A stretch of 8,795 bases of DNA, from the NCBI GenBank assembly GCA_020722645.1, contig DYKL01000134.1:1-8795 (forward strand), read 5' to 3'. The notes below the pieces were generated by a model that searched no databases, was not told where the DNA came from, and saw only the letters and a list, made by a program, of their open reading frames with translations. The position numbers and the translations under genes were made by a program. This DNA is from Acetofilamentum sp. GTDB lineage: Bacteria > Bacteroidota > Bacteroidia > Bacteroidales > JAFGUD01. Shown here one piece after another: positions 1 through 5,771 of the stretch (positions are counted from its first letter, which is position 1; each line of letters begins with the position of its first letter).

Positions 1-16
1 CAGGTGTTTTCACCTG
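1..16 (-). terminator. Perfect small hairpin downstream of etfA
   Basis: CAGGTG and CACCTG form a perfect 6-bp stem around a TTTT loop, about 50 bases after the etfA stop codon on the minus strand. The position suits the end of the etfBA transcript. Whether a U-tract follows cannot be seen because the window ends here, so this could also be a simple intergenic palindrome. The rest of 17-63 holds nothing recognisable. Confidence 0.35.
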
Positions 17-63
17 CAACCACTTACGAAAAAACTTGCGGATTTAAGGTAATATTATAACTT

Positions 64-1023
64 TTAAGCTCTTAATTTTTTTACTTCTTCGATAAGTTCG
101 GGTAAAATTTTGTGAACATCACCTATAATTCCGTAATCAGCTGCTTCGAAAATTGGAGCTTCTTTATCGCTGTTGATTGCAACTATGCATTTTGAGTTAC
201 TTACGCCTCCTAAGTGCTGAATTGCTCCGGATATTCCCAACGCAAAGTAAACGTTCGGGGCAATGATTTTGCCGGTTTGACCTACGTGCTCTGCGTGAGG
301 TCTCCATCCTTCGTCTGAAACTGGTCTTGAACAGGCTGTTGCTGCTCCTAAAACTTCTGCTAATTGTTCAAGCGGTGCCCAATTATCAGGGCTTTTCATT
401 CCTCTGCCTCCTGAAACAACTATTTCTGCATCTGTTAAAAGTACTTTTCCGGTTGCTCTTTGTTTGTCAATTATTTTTATTGATGGAGTTGCTATTTCAA
501 TGTTTAATTCTTCAACTGTTGTTTGAACAGAGTTTTCGTGAACACCATAAGAATTTTGGAATAGGGTTAAAACTTTTACTTCGCTGTTAATTTTTATATC
601 AGCATAGGCTTTACCTGTGAATACAGGTTTTGAAATAATAAAAGGTACAACTGATTTCGGTAAATGAGAAACACCTGAAACGACTGCTGCTTTAAATTTG
701 CCTGCTAATCTTGGTGCAAGTGCTTTTCCTTCGTTATTATGTGCAAAAACAAATACTTTTGCCCCAAAATTTTCTGCAACTTGTGAAATCAGTTTTGAAT
801 AAATTTTATTGTCAAAAACATCAAGTTTTGAATCATTTACAGATACAACTTTTGCAGCTCCGTATTTGCCTAATGTTTTCAGTTCATCTTGGCTGACATT
901 ACCGACAGAAAGAGCAACTGCTTCTGTGCTTAATTGTTTGGCGAGGGCTACGCCGTAAGAAACTAATTCATAGCTCAGTTTCTTAAATTTCCCGTCCCAA
1001 TTTTGTGTATATATTAAAACCAT
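64..1023 (-). CDS. etfA: Electron transfer flavoprotein, alpha subunit (FAD-binding)
   Basis: This is the large subunit of the heterodimeric electron transfer flavoprotein. In this family it carries the redox FAD and passes electrons from acyl-CoA and related dehydrogenases to a quinone reductase, or takes part in bifurcation in some anaerobes; it acts in the cytoplasm. The 319 residues match the usual family length. The N-terminal half (about 1-190) is the ETF alpha/beta nucleotide-binding-like domain. The C-terminal FAD domain shows the family signatures in order: SGGRGM at 204-209, CSRPVSDEGW at 231-240, VGQTGKIIAP at 247-256, ISGAIQH at 264-270, VAINSD at 281-286 and ADYGIIGD at 295-302. 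The start is the ATG read from 1023. It lies 140 bp downstream of etfB on the same strand and is very probably in one operon with it. No dehydrogenase partner lies in the window, so the electron donor and any bifurcating activity are undetermined. Confidence 0.97.
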   Translation of the reverse strand: MVLIYTQNWDGKFKKLSYELVSYGVALAKQLSTEAVALSVGNVSQDELKTLGKYGAAKVVSVNDSKLDVFDNKIYSKLISQVAENFGAKVFVFAHNNEGKALAPRLAGKFKAAVVSGVSHLPKSVVPFIISKPVFTGKAYADIKINSEVKVLTLFQNSYGVHENSVQTTVEELNIEIATPSIKIIDKQRATGKVLLTDAEIVVSGGRGMKSPDNWAPLEQLAEVLGAATACSRPVSDEGWRPHAEHVGQTGKIIAPNVYFALGISGAIQHLGGVSNSKCIVAINSDKEAPIFEAADYGIIGDVHKILPELIEEVKKLRA

Positions 1024-1107
1024 TTTTTTAAATTTTATTTGTTAATAGTTAAAAGTAAACAGTGCATTGTTAATAGCTTTTTGTTTATAATTACTTGTTT
1101 ATAACTT

Positions 1108-1156
1108 TAAGAACTTTTAGACCCTTTCAGGGCAAGCTTTAAGAACTTTATAAACT
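1108..1156. repeat. Hairpin-bearing repeat, copy A (etfB-etfA gap)
   Basis: The 140 bp between etfB and etfA hold a CCCT-TTC-AGGG hairpin (1122-1132) flanked by two exact 13-base direct repeats, CTTTAAGAACTTT, at 1105-1117 and 1137-1149. Read on the minus strand, 1156-1108 resembles 2042-2088 on the plus strand: both start AGTTTATAAAGTT, share GCCCTGnAAGGGTC and end in AAAGTnnTTA. This looks like a dispersed intergenic repeat rather than a gene; no open frame crosses it. As part of the etfBA transcript it could form a hairpin that stabilises or separates the two messages, but that is inference. Confidence 0.6.
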
Positions 1157-1163
1157 GATAAAC

Positions 1164-1904
1164 TTATATTGCTTTTGCTTCGTTATGCAATAAATTAATC
1201 AATTCGCCGGCACTTTGAACAAGTTTAACCGGCGGTTTTGGTTTCGGCATTTCATAAGCAATTATTTCTGAAACACAATCAACAGCCACACCTTCAACAG
1301 CCGCCAAAGGTTTTGTCTTTGCTGTCATAATACCGCGCATATTAGGGATTCTTGGAACGATTGCAATACCTTTCTGAACAATTGCAACCAAAGGAGCAGC
1401 AACGCTTAATAATTCATAGCCACCGTCAATATCTCTTTTAATTTTGAATTTATCACCATCAAGTTCAACGCCTGAAACAGCAGAAACAGATTGCATGTCT
1501 AATAATTCTGCAAGCATACCGCCAATTGAAACTCCGTTGAAATCACTAGATTCAATCCCTGCAAAAATCAGGTCAAAGCCTTTATCTTTAACTGCTTCTG
1601 CTATTTGGTATGCAACACCGTAAGCATCTTTTGGAAGGGAGTTGACTCTGATTGCGTTATCAGCACCAATAGCCAATGCTTTACGGATTGTTGGCTCGGT
1701 TTCGGCTTGACCAACGTTTACAACCGTAACATTATCAATTTTTCCGGCAGAACTTTCTTTTAATTCTAATGCACGTGTCAAAGCTAACTCGTCCCAAGGA
1801 TTAATTATCCATTGAACGCCGGTTTTGTCAAACTGATTACCACCTACAAACTTTATTTTTGTAGTTGTATCAGGTACGTGACTTATACAAACTAAAATTT
1901 TCAT
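1164..1904 (-). CDS. etfB: Electron transfer flavoprotein, beta subunit
   Basis: This is the small subunit of the electron transfer flavoprotein. It binds AMP (or a second FAD in bifurcating forms) and carries the loop that docks on partner dehydrogenases. At 246 residues it is close to the usual 250-260. Visible landmarks are the N-terminal strand MKILVCISHVPD, the conserved INPWDELALTRALELKE at 34-50, the region GIESSDFNGVSIGG at 116-129 (the position of the nucleotide-binding loop), and the family signature RDIDGGYELL at 157-166 running into PRIPNMRGIMTAK at 184-196. In the last stretch the residue at the place of the dehydrogenase-anchoring leucine of human ETF (Leu195) appears to be Met189, a conservative change. 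The ATG at 1904 is preceded by a Bacteroidota promoter about 55 bases upstream. It is first in the etfBA operon. Confidence 0.97.
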   Translation of the reverse strand: MKILVCISHVPDTTTKIKFVGGNQFDKTGVQWIINPWDELALTRALELKESSAGKIDNVTVVNVGQAETEPTIRKALAIGADNAIRVNSLPKDAYGVAYQIAEAVKDKGFDLIFAGIESSDFNGVSIGGMLAELLDMQSVSAVSGVELDGDKFKIKRDIDGGYELLSVAAPLVAIVQKGIAIVPRIPNMRGIMTAKTKPLAAVEGVAVDCVSEIIAYEMPKPKPPVKLVQSAGELINLLHNEAKAI

Positions 1905-1959
1905 CTGTTAGTTTTTTATAGTTATTAAATATATTGTTTTAAAATCTGTAAATTATTTT

Positions 1960-1990
1960 CAAAAATAAAAACAAAAGTTGACAGACCAAA
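1960..1990 (-). promoter_or_regulatory. Bacteroidota-type promoter for etfBA
   Basis: On the minus strand TTTG (1990-1987) and TATTTTTG (1967-1960) are separated by 19 bases. This fits the -33 TTTG and -7 TAnnTTTG boxes of the primary Bacteroidota sigma factor exactly, with spacing in the accepted range. Transcription would start near 1953-1955, leaving a leader of roughly 50 bases before the etfB ATG. The local sequence is A-rich, so chance matches are possible, but the position is right. Confidence 0.6.
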
Positions 1991-2041
1991 AAAAAAATTA
2001 AAATATTGAAATTAATTCGTTTAAATAGAGTTAGTTCATAA

Positions 2042-2088
2042 AGTTTATAAAGTTGAAAGCCTGCCCTGTAAGGGTCAATAAAGTATTA
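2042..2088. repeat. Hairpin-bearing repeat, copy B (upstream of etfB)
   Basis: This stretch is the inverted relative of the repeat in the etfB-etfA gap. It begins AGTTTATAAAGTT, contains a CCCT-GTA-AGGG hairpin at 2064-2074 inside GCCCTGTAAGGGTC, and ends AAAGTATTA. The core differs from copy A by one base over 14. It lies outside the predicted etfB transcript, in the long divergent intergenic region. No open frame or transposase signature accompanies it. Confidence 0.55.
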
Positions 2089-2210
2089 GCATCTGATTTT
2101 CAAAAAATTAACTTAGAAAACTTTAAAAACTTGCCACTTTATAAACAGACACTAAATAGAAGTTTTTTGAAGTTGAATAATATTAATTCGCATTAAGAGT
2201 TAAAGTTTAA

Positions 2211-2286
2211 CTGGCAGGTGGAAAACATCTGCCAGAGGCAATTTGCATCAATCAGGTGCCTGTCCTGAAAGGATATAAACCTGATT
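2211..2286. other. Pair of strong hairpins in the etfB/tetR intergenic region
   Basis: Two consecutive inverted repeats lie here. The first (2211-2235) pairs CTGGCAGGTG with CATCTGCCAG around GAAAA, nine of ten positions Watson-Crick and one G-T. The second (2250-2286) pairs AATCAGGT with ACCTGATT perfectly and encloses an inner TCCT-GAA-AGGA hairpin at 2263-2273. The inner part, CCTGTCCTGAAAGGATA, is reminiscent of the GCCCTGnAAGGG core of the two repeats around etfB. It is the only clearly GC-richer patch in nearly 700 AT-rich bases. It could be a small structured RNA, a transcription end or a palindromic repeat; no promoter was found that decides this. Confidence 0.4.
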
Positions 2287-2528
2287 TAAAATAGAAAATA
2301 ACAAGTTAATTTTCAACTTTATTTTTTCAACCCTTAAATCGCATTATTATGTAACCAAATTACAATGTTTTTAAATCAGAGTATTTTTGTAAAATTTATT
2401 TCTCATAGTTTTTTTCATATTTTTTGAGCCATTCAGCCAATCTTTCCCAAAAGAATTTTTATTAATTTTCTTGTACTCCCATATTTTTAGCGTAAAGAAT
2501 GTAATTAAATTTTTTTTAACAAAATAAA
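2287..2528. other. AT-rich intergenic sequence without recognised gene
   Basis: No convincing gene, RNA or repeat is seen here. On the minus strand between about 2396 and 2458 a short stop-bounded frame reads protein-like (WERLAEWLKKYEKNYEK), but it has no ATG and is only about 20 codons long. It may be a remnant or chance. Confidence 0.5.
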
Positions 2529-2561
2529 TTTGTATTTTTGTTTTTATATAACATATCTTTG
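2529..2561 (+). promoter_or_regulatory. Bacteroidota-type promoter for tetR
   Basis: TTTG at 2529-2532 and TATCTTTG at 2554-2561 are separated by 21 bases, an exact match to the -33 TTTG / -7 TAnnTTTG promoter of the phylum. Transcription would begin near 2566-2568, giving a leader of about 26 bases before the TTG start of tetR. A second TTTG at 2537-2540 is too close (13 bases) to be the -33 box. Because no equally good promoter was found between tetR and the transporter gene, this may drive the whole cluster. Confidence 0.65.
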
Positions 2562-2563
2562 TC

Positions 2564-2591
2564 TCGAATATTTTTTAAAAAAAGTCGAAAA
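2564..2591. promoter_or_regulatory. Candidate regulator-binding region over the tetR start site
   Basis: Just after the -7 box lie TCGAATATTTT (2564-2574) and AGTCGAAAA (2583-2591), on either side of a T6A7 tract. The same 11-mer occurs at 3225-3235, at the right arm of the first palindrome downstream of tetR, and the same 9-mer at 3281-3289, at the right arm of the second. A protein that binds those palindromes could bind here and repress its own gene. The site itself is not a good palindrome, so this is a weak candidate. Confidence 0.3.
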
Positions 2592-2593
2592 TT

Positions 2594-3187
2594 TTGGTTA
2601 GATTAGATGAAATACGAAATCGCATTTTAGATGTAGCTCAAAAGGTTTTTAGTCACTTTGGTTTTGATAAAACGACTATGGAGCTGATTGCAAAAGAATC
2701 AAACAAAGGCAAAAGTACATTATATTATTATTTCAGAAACAAAGAAGAACTTTATGCCGCTGTAATAGAAAGAGAAGCTAATAAAATAATGAACGAACTT
2801 ATGAAAGTTATCAATTCTGATGACAGTACCAAAAATTTGTTGTATAAATATTCAAAAAAACGTTTTGAACTAGTACAAAGTGTTGTAACTTATTATGATT
2901 TCGTAAAAGATGAGTATTTGAAATACTATCCGTTCATTGAAAAACACAGGAAAAAACACGATGAATTTGAGATTTATGCAATGAAACAAATACTTTTGAA
3001 AGGTATTCAGCGAGATGAACTAAACATTACCGAAGAGCAGGTTGATGATGTTGCAATAGGCATAGGTGCGGCTATTAAAGGATTAGAATTACCCTTATTA
3101 ATCGAAAGCACTAATAATACAATTGAACGAAAAATTGCCATTCTGCTTGATTTGTTCTTATACGGTCTGCTGAAAAATAAAGACTAA
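2594..3187 (+). CDS. TetR-family transcriptional regulator
   Basis: This 197-residue protein has the TetR length and layout: an N-terminal DNA-binding domain of about 55 residues followed by an all-helical ligand-binding domain. Helix one is RNRILDVAQKVFSHFGFDKT (8-27). The helix-turn-helix spans about 28-48 and ends in the family hallmark KGKSTLYYYFRNKEELY (38-54). The C-terminal domain is not one I can assign to a ligand class. The start is inferred as TTG at 2594: an in-frame TAA lies at 2576, the only other option nearby is ATT at 2591, and the next ATG (codon 29) would remove half the DNA-binding domain. It is the first gene of a rightward run with an RND transporter, LolA-like protein and outer-membrane barrel, so it most likely senses the transported compound or a related lipid and represses the cluster. 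That link is inference from position and from the palindromes on its 3' side. Confidence 0.93.
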   Translation: MVRLDEIRNRILDVAQKVFSHFGFDKTTMELIAKESNKGKSTLYYYFRNKEELYAAVIEREANKIMNELMKVINSDDSTKNLLYKYSKKRFELVQSVVTYYDFVKDEYLKYYPFIEKHRKKHDEFEIYAMKQILLKGIQRDELNITEEQVDDVAIGIGAAIKGLELPLLIESTNNTIERKIAILLDLFLYGLLKNKD

Positions 3188-3202
3188 TTTTTTTGTATTT
3201 GG

Positions 3203-3229
3203 TTCGACTAAAATACTAAAATAGTCGAA
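3203..3229. promoter_or_regulatory. 27-bp palindrome 1, candidate TetR operator or RNA hairpin
   Basis: Perfect 8-base arms TTCGACTA (3203-3210) and TAGTCGAA (3222-3229) flank an 11-base AT-only-but-one spacer. The inner sequence ACTAAAATAGT is itself a 4+3+4 palindrome, so alternative pairings exist. It starts 15 bases after the tetR stop. The size and symmetry fit a TetR-family operator, and the position lies between the regulator and the transporter it would control. It could also act as a weak terminator, since ATATTTT follows. Confidence 0.5.
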
Positions 3230-3257
3230 TATTTTAAAAATATATTTTTTTTGTTTT

Positions 3258-3290
3258 CTTTTCGACTAAAAAACTAAAATAGTCGAAAAG
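3258..3290. promoter_or_regulatory. 27-bp palindrome 2 with extended 11-base arms
   Basis: The core 3261-3287 is identical to palindrome 1 at 26 of 27 positions. Here the arms extend to 11 bases, CTTTTCGACTA (3258-3268) and TAGTCGAAAAG (3280-3290), with perfect complementarity. The similarity to palindrome 1 continues leftward through a T-tract followed by G at the same offset, so 3188-3229 and 3246-3287 are direct repeats about 42 bp long, 58 bp apart. Two near-identical symmetric sites suggest paired protein-binding sites ahead of the transporter gene. Confidence 0.5.
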
Positions 3291-3316
3291 TTAGTAAATT
3301 GTTCAATAAATTTTAT

Positions 3317-3458
3317 AACTCGACAAACTCGACAACTCAATAAACTCGACTTCGACTAAGCTCAGTCTGACAAAAACTATAACTTGATAACTCGATAAAA
3401 GGCGTCAGCCAACAATTTAACAATTTAACAATGAAATAATTCAACAACTCAATAAACT
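3317..3458. repeat. Degenerate octamer tandem repeats upstream of the RND gene
   Basis: Much of this stretch has an 8-base period. The left part contains AACTCGAC three times plus AACTCAAT (3317-3350, with single-base slips); 3381-3396 reads AACTTGAT AACTCGAT; and 3411-3458 reads as six octamers in phase: AACAATTT twice, AACAATGA, AATAATTC, AACAACTC, AATAAACT. The array stops six bases before the transporter ATG. It is not coding. A similar unit, AACAATGA, forms the array at the right end of the window. Copy-number change could alter the leader of the transporter message, which is inference. Confidence 0.6.
3351..3371. repeat. Imperfect palindrome TTCGACTAAGCTCAGTC type
   Basis: Centred on AGCT, GACTAAGCTCAGTC is a 14-base palindrome with one mismatched pair. 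It begins with the same TTCGACTA as the arms of the two 27-bp palindromes, but the right half differs. It resembles TTCGAC..GCTCAG palindromic repeats that I recall as being scattered between genes of many bacterial genomes, so it may be a dispersed element rather than an operator. Confidence 0.4.
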
Positions 3459-3464
3459 GTAAAT

Positions 3465-5720
3465 ATGAGAGAAAAATTATCACAAGGAATGCTAAAATTG
3501 GCGGAATTAATTTTAAAACTAAAAATTCCGATAGTAATATTTGTTGTATTACTGACTGTATTTTTTACATACAAAGCAAAAGATTTCGGTATTGATTCGG
3601 ATATTTCCAGCTCTTTGCCCGACTCTGACTACGACACTAAACTATACAAAGAAATCGGCGATAAGTACGAAGGGAACTCTGCTGCAATGATTATTTTTGA
3701 AACTGATAATATTTTTAAACCCGAAGTAATCAAACAAATTGCTCAAATTACTGATTCTGCTTCATACATTGCCGGTGTCAGCTATGTTACAAGCATTACC
3801 AATATTATTGACATTAAAAGTTCGGAATGGGGAACTGAAATAGGAAAACTTGTCGATTCTTATGATTTACCAGATACTCAACTGGAAATAAATTCTTTGC
3901 GGAACCGAATTTTTGAAAAAGAAATGTACAGAGGAGTAATTGTTACCGAAGACAGTACGGCTGCCGTTATTGTTGCTACTCTAATGCCTGATACCGACCA
4001 AGATTCGATTATTGAGCAAATGAAACTTAAAGTCAATGCCATAAAACCGGACGGCAAAATTTATTATTCAGGAATTCCTTTTATGATGAAAGATGTACAA
4101 AGTATCATTTTGAGAGATTTGGTTACTTTGTTGCCGATTACCGCTATTATTATTATACTTATTCTTTTTCTCGGTTTCCGCTCTTGGAGAGGTGTTATTT
4201 TGCCGGTTCTTACTGTTATGATTTCAATAATCTGGACTATCGGGCTGATGACTTGGCTGGGCGTAAAACTAACTTTAATCAGCGATGCCATTCCGATTAT
4301 ACTTTTTGCTTTGGGTAGTGCTTATTCAATTCACGTTTTGAACAGAATAAATCAAACTGCTGATAAAGACCGTGTTAAAGCATTGGTTCAATCAATTGCA
4401 TATATTATTATTCCAATATTTTTAGCATTTATTACTACTGCAATGGGCTTTGTTTCCTTTATTTTCGGCTCTTATCTGACGATGATTAAAGAATTCGGTA
4501 TTTTTACAGCAGTGGGTATAACTATTGCTTTTTTGTTGTCAGTTACATTTACGCCATCTTTAATTGCATTGGTAAAGAGCAACAAAAATGATAATACAAA
4601 AACCGAAAAAAATCAAATTGCTTCCAAATTTCTTAAACCTTTGTCTGAAAAAGTGATGCTGCACCCAAAAAGAATAGTGATGGCTTGGATAATTTTGGCT
4701 GTTGTGGGTGCGGTCGGGACAATTTTTATAGAAAGAAAAGTTGATATTGTGAGCTATTTTAAAAAGACGAGTGATACGAGAATAGCACAGAATTTGGCAG
4801 ATGCGAAACTAGGTGGTTCATCTCCGATTTATTTTTTATTTAGAGGTGATGTTCAATCGCCTGAATTTCTTCAATTTATGAAACAAACTCAGGATTATTT
4901 GAAACAAAATTGTGAGTATGTTGAATATACTATGTCTGTTGCTGATTTAGTAGCTCAAATGAACGAGGCTATGGGCGAAGGTAACAAAATACCCGAAGAA
5001 AGAGACAAAATTGAACAGCTTTGGATGTTAATCGAAAGTGAAGACATTATGCCTCAATTAGTTAATTATGATTTAACAGAAGCTATAATTCAAGGGCGGT
5101 TTGCATCTTTAGACAGCAGAGATACAAGAGAATTTGTTGAAGATATTAAGGTTTATTTGGCTGAAAATCAGCATGATAACATCAAAGTTGAGTTTACGGG
5201 AATGCCGTCAATTTATAATAAAATTGATACCAGCTTGATTAACAGTCAGTTTTCCAGTCTTGTACTTGCTGTATTTTTTATGCTGCTAATTGTTTCTTTG
5301 ACTTTGTGGTCTTTTAAAGATGGCTTGTTATCATTGATTCCATTGTTACTGACAATTTTGATTTCATTCGGATTTATGGGTTTTACAGGAATTCCGCTTG
5401 ATATTGCTACCGTTCTTGTTGCAAGTGTTACGCTTGGTGTTGGTATTGACTACGCAATTCATATTGTCAGCCATTACAGGAATTATCTTGATGAAACAAA
5501 AGATATAAAAACTGCTGTCAGTCAGTCAATTTTAGTGAGCGGAAATGCAATATTTATAAATGTTCTTGCAGTAGCATTTGGTTTTTTGGTGTTTTTACTC
5601 TCAAATTTAGTTCCATTAGGACATTTTGGGTTGTTAATGGCTCTAAGTATGATCGTGTCAGGCTTAGCCGCAGTAACTCTGCTGCCAGCATTGATTATTC
5701 TTTTAAATAAGAAAAAATAA
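3465..5720 (+). CDS. RND-superfamily (MMPL-type) inner-membrane transporter
   Basis: The 751-residue protein has the duplicated RND/MMPL plan of the 'predicted exporter' group (COG1033, HAE3-like): one helix, a large periplasmic loop, then five helices, twice. Likely helices are at about 20-37, 217-237, 243-263, 270-291, 310-335, 342-368, 403-422, 597-615, 620-640, 644-668, 690-713 and 718-747; the two periplasmic domains span about 38-215 and 423-595. The loops are much smaller than in AcrB-type drug pumps, as usual for this group, which handles lipids and other hydrophobic molecules and may work without an AcrA/TolC pair. The fourth helix of the second half carries GVGIDYAIH (658-666) with the proton-relay Asp662-Tyr663. 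The matching place in the first half reads LGSAYSIH (283-290), with Ala286 where an Asp would stand. It follows tetR by 277 bp and precedes the LolA-like gene by 51 bp. Energy from the proton gradient is inferred from the family; substrate and direction are unknown. Confidence 0.92.
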   Translation: MREKLSQGMLKLAELILKLKIPIVIFVVLLTVFFTYKAKDFGIDSDISSSLPDSDYDTKLYKEIGDKYEGNSAAMIIFETDNIFKPEVIKQIAQITDSASYIAGVSYVTSITNIIDIKSSEWGTEIGKLVDSYDLPDTQLEINSLRNRIFEKEMYRGVIVTEDSTAAVIVATLMPDTDQDSIIEQMKLKVNAIKPDGKIYYSGIPFMMKDVQSIILRDLVTLLPITAIIIILILFLGFRSWRGVILPVLTVMISIIWTIGLMTWLGVKLTLISDAIPIILFALGSAYSIHVLNRINQTADKDRVKALVQSIAYIIIPIFLAFITTAMGFVSFIFGSYLTMIKEFGIFTAVGITIAFLLSVTFTPSLIALVKSNKNDNTKTEKNQIASKFLKPLSEKVMLHPKRIVMAWIILAVVGAVGTIFIERKVDIVSYFKKTSDTRIAQNLADAKLGGSSPIYFLFRGDVQSPEFLQFMKQTQDYLKQNCEYVEYTMSVADLVAQMNEAMGEGNKIPEERDKIEQLWMLIESEDIMPQLVNYDLTEAIIQGRFASLDSRDTREFVEDIKVYLAENQHDNIKVEFTGMPSIYNKIDTSLINSQFSSLVLAVFFMLLIVSLTLWSFKDGLLSLIPLLLTILISFGFMGFTGIPLDIATVLVASVTLGVGIDYAIHIVSHYRNYLDETKDIKTAVSQSILVSGNAIFINVLAVAFGFLVFLLSNLVPLGHFGLLMALSMIVSGLAAVTLLPALIILLNKKK

Positions 5721-5771
5721 ATTCTCCGGTGGGGCTAAATATTTGTAAAATTTATAAACTATTAAAAAAAT

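Noticed and set aside
327..896. Plus-strand open frames of 87 and 61 codons opposite etfA
   Set aside because: They lie wholly inside etfA on the other strand, are rich in Leu and Cys as expected from antisense of AT-rich coding DNA, and show no domain features.
2396..2458. Short minus-strand frame reading WERLAEWLKKYEKNYEK, a possible gene remnant
   Set aside because: About 20 codons between stops with no ATG and no matching extension in the other frames that I could join with confidence; too short to call a pseudogene.
3196..3201. TATTTG as a -7 box for a separate transporter promoter
   Set aside because: It lacks the TAnnTTTG spacing and has no convincing TTTG box 17-23 bases upstream in a unique position; the T-rich context makes partial matches common.
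3203..3290. The two palindromes as a CRISPR-like array
   Set aside because: Only two copies, strongly palindromic, with an AT-rich non-unique spacer and no cas gene nearby.
4064..4291. Minus-strand 75-codon open frame inside the transporter gene
   Set aside because: It is antisense to a clear transmembrane coding region and has no recognisable family signature.
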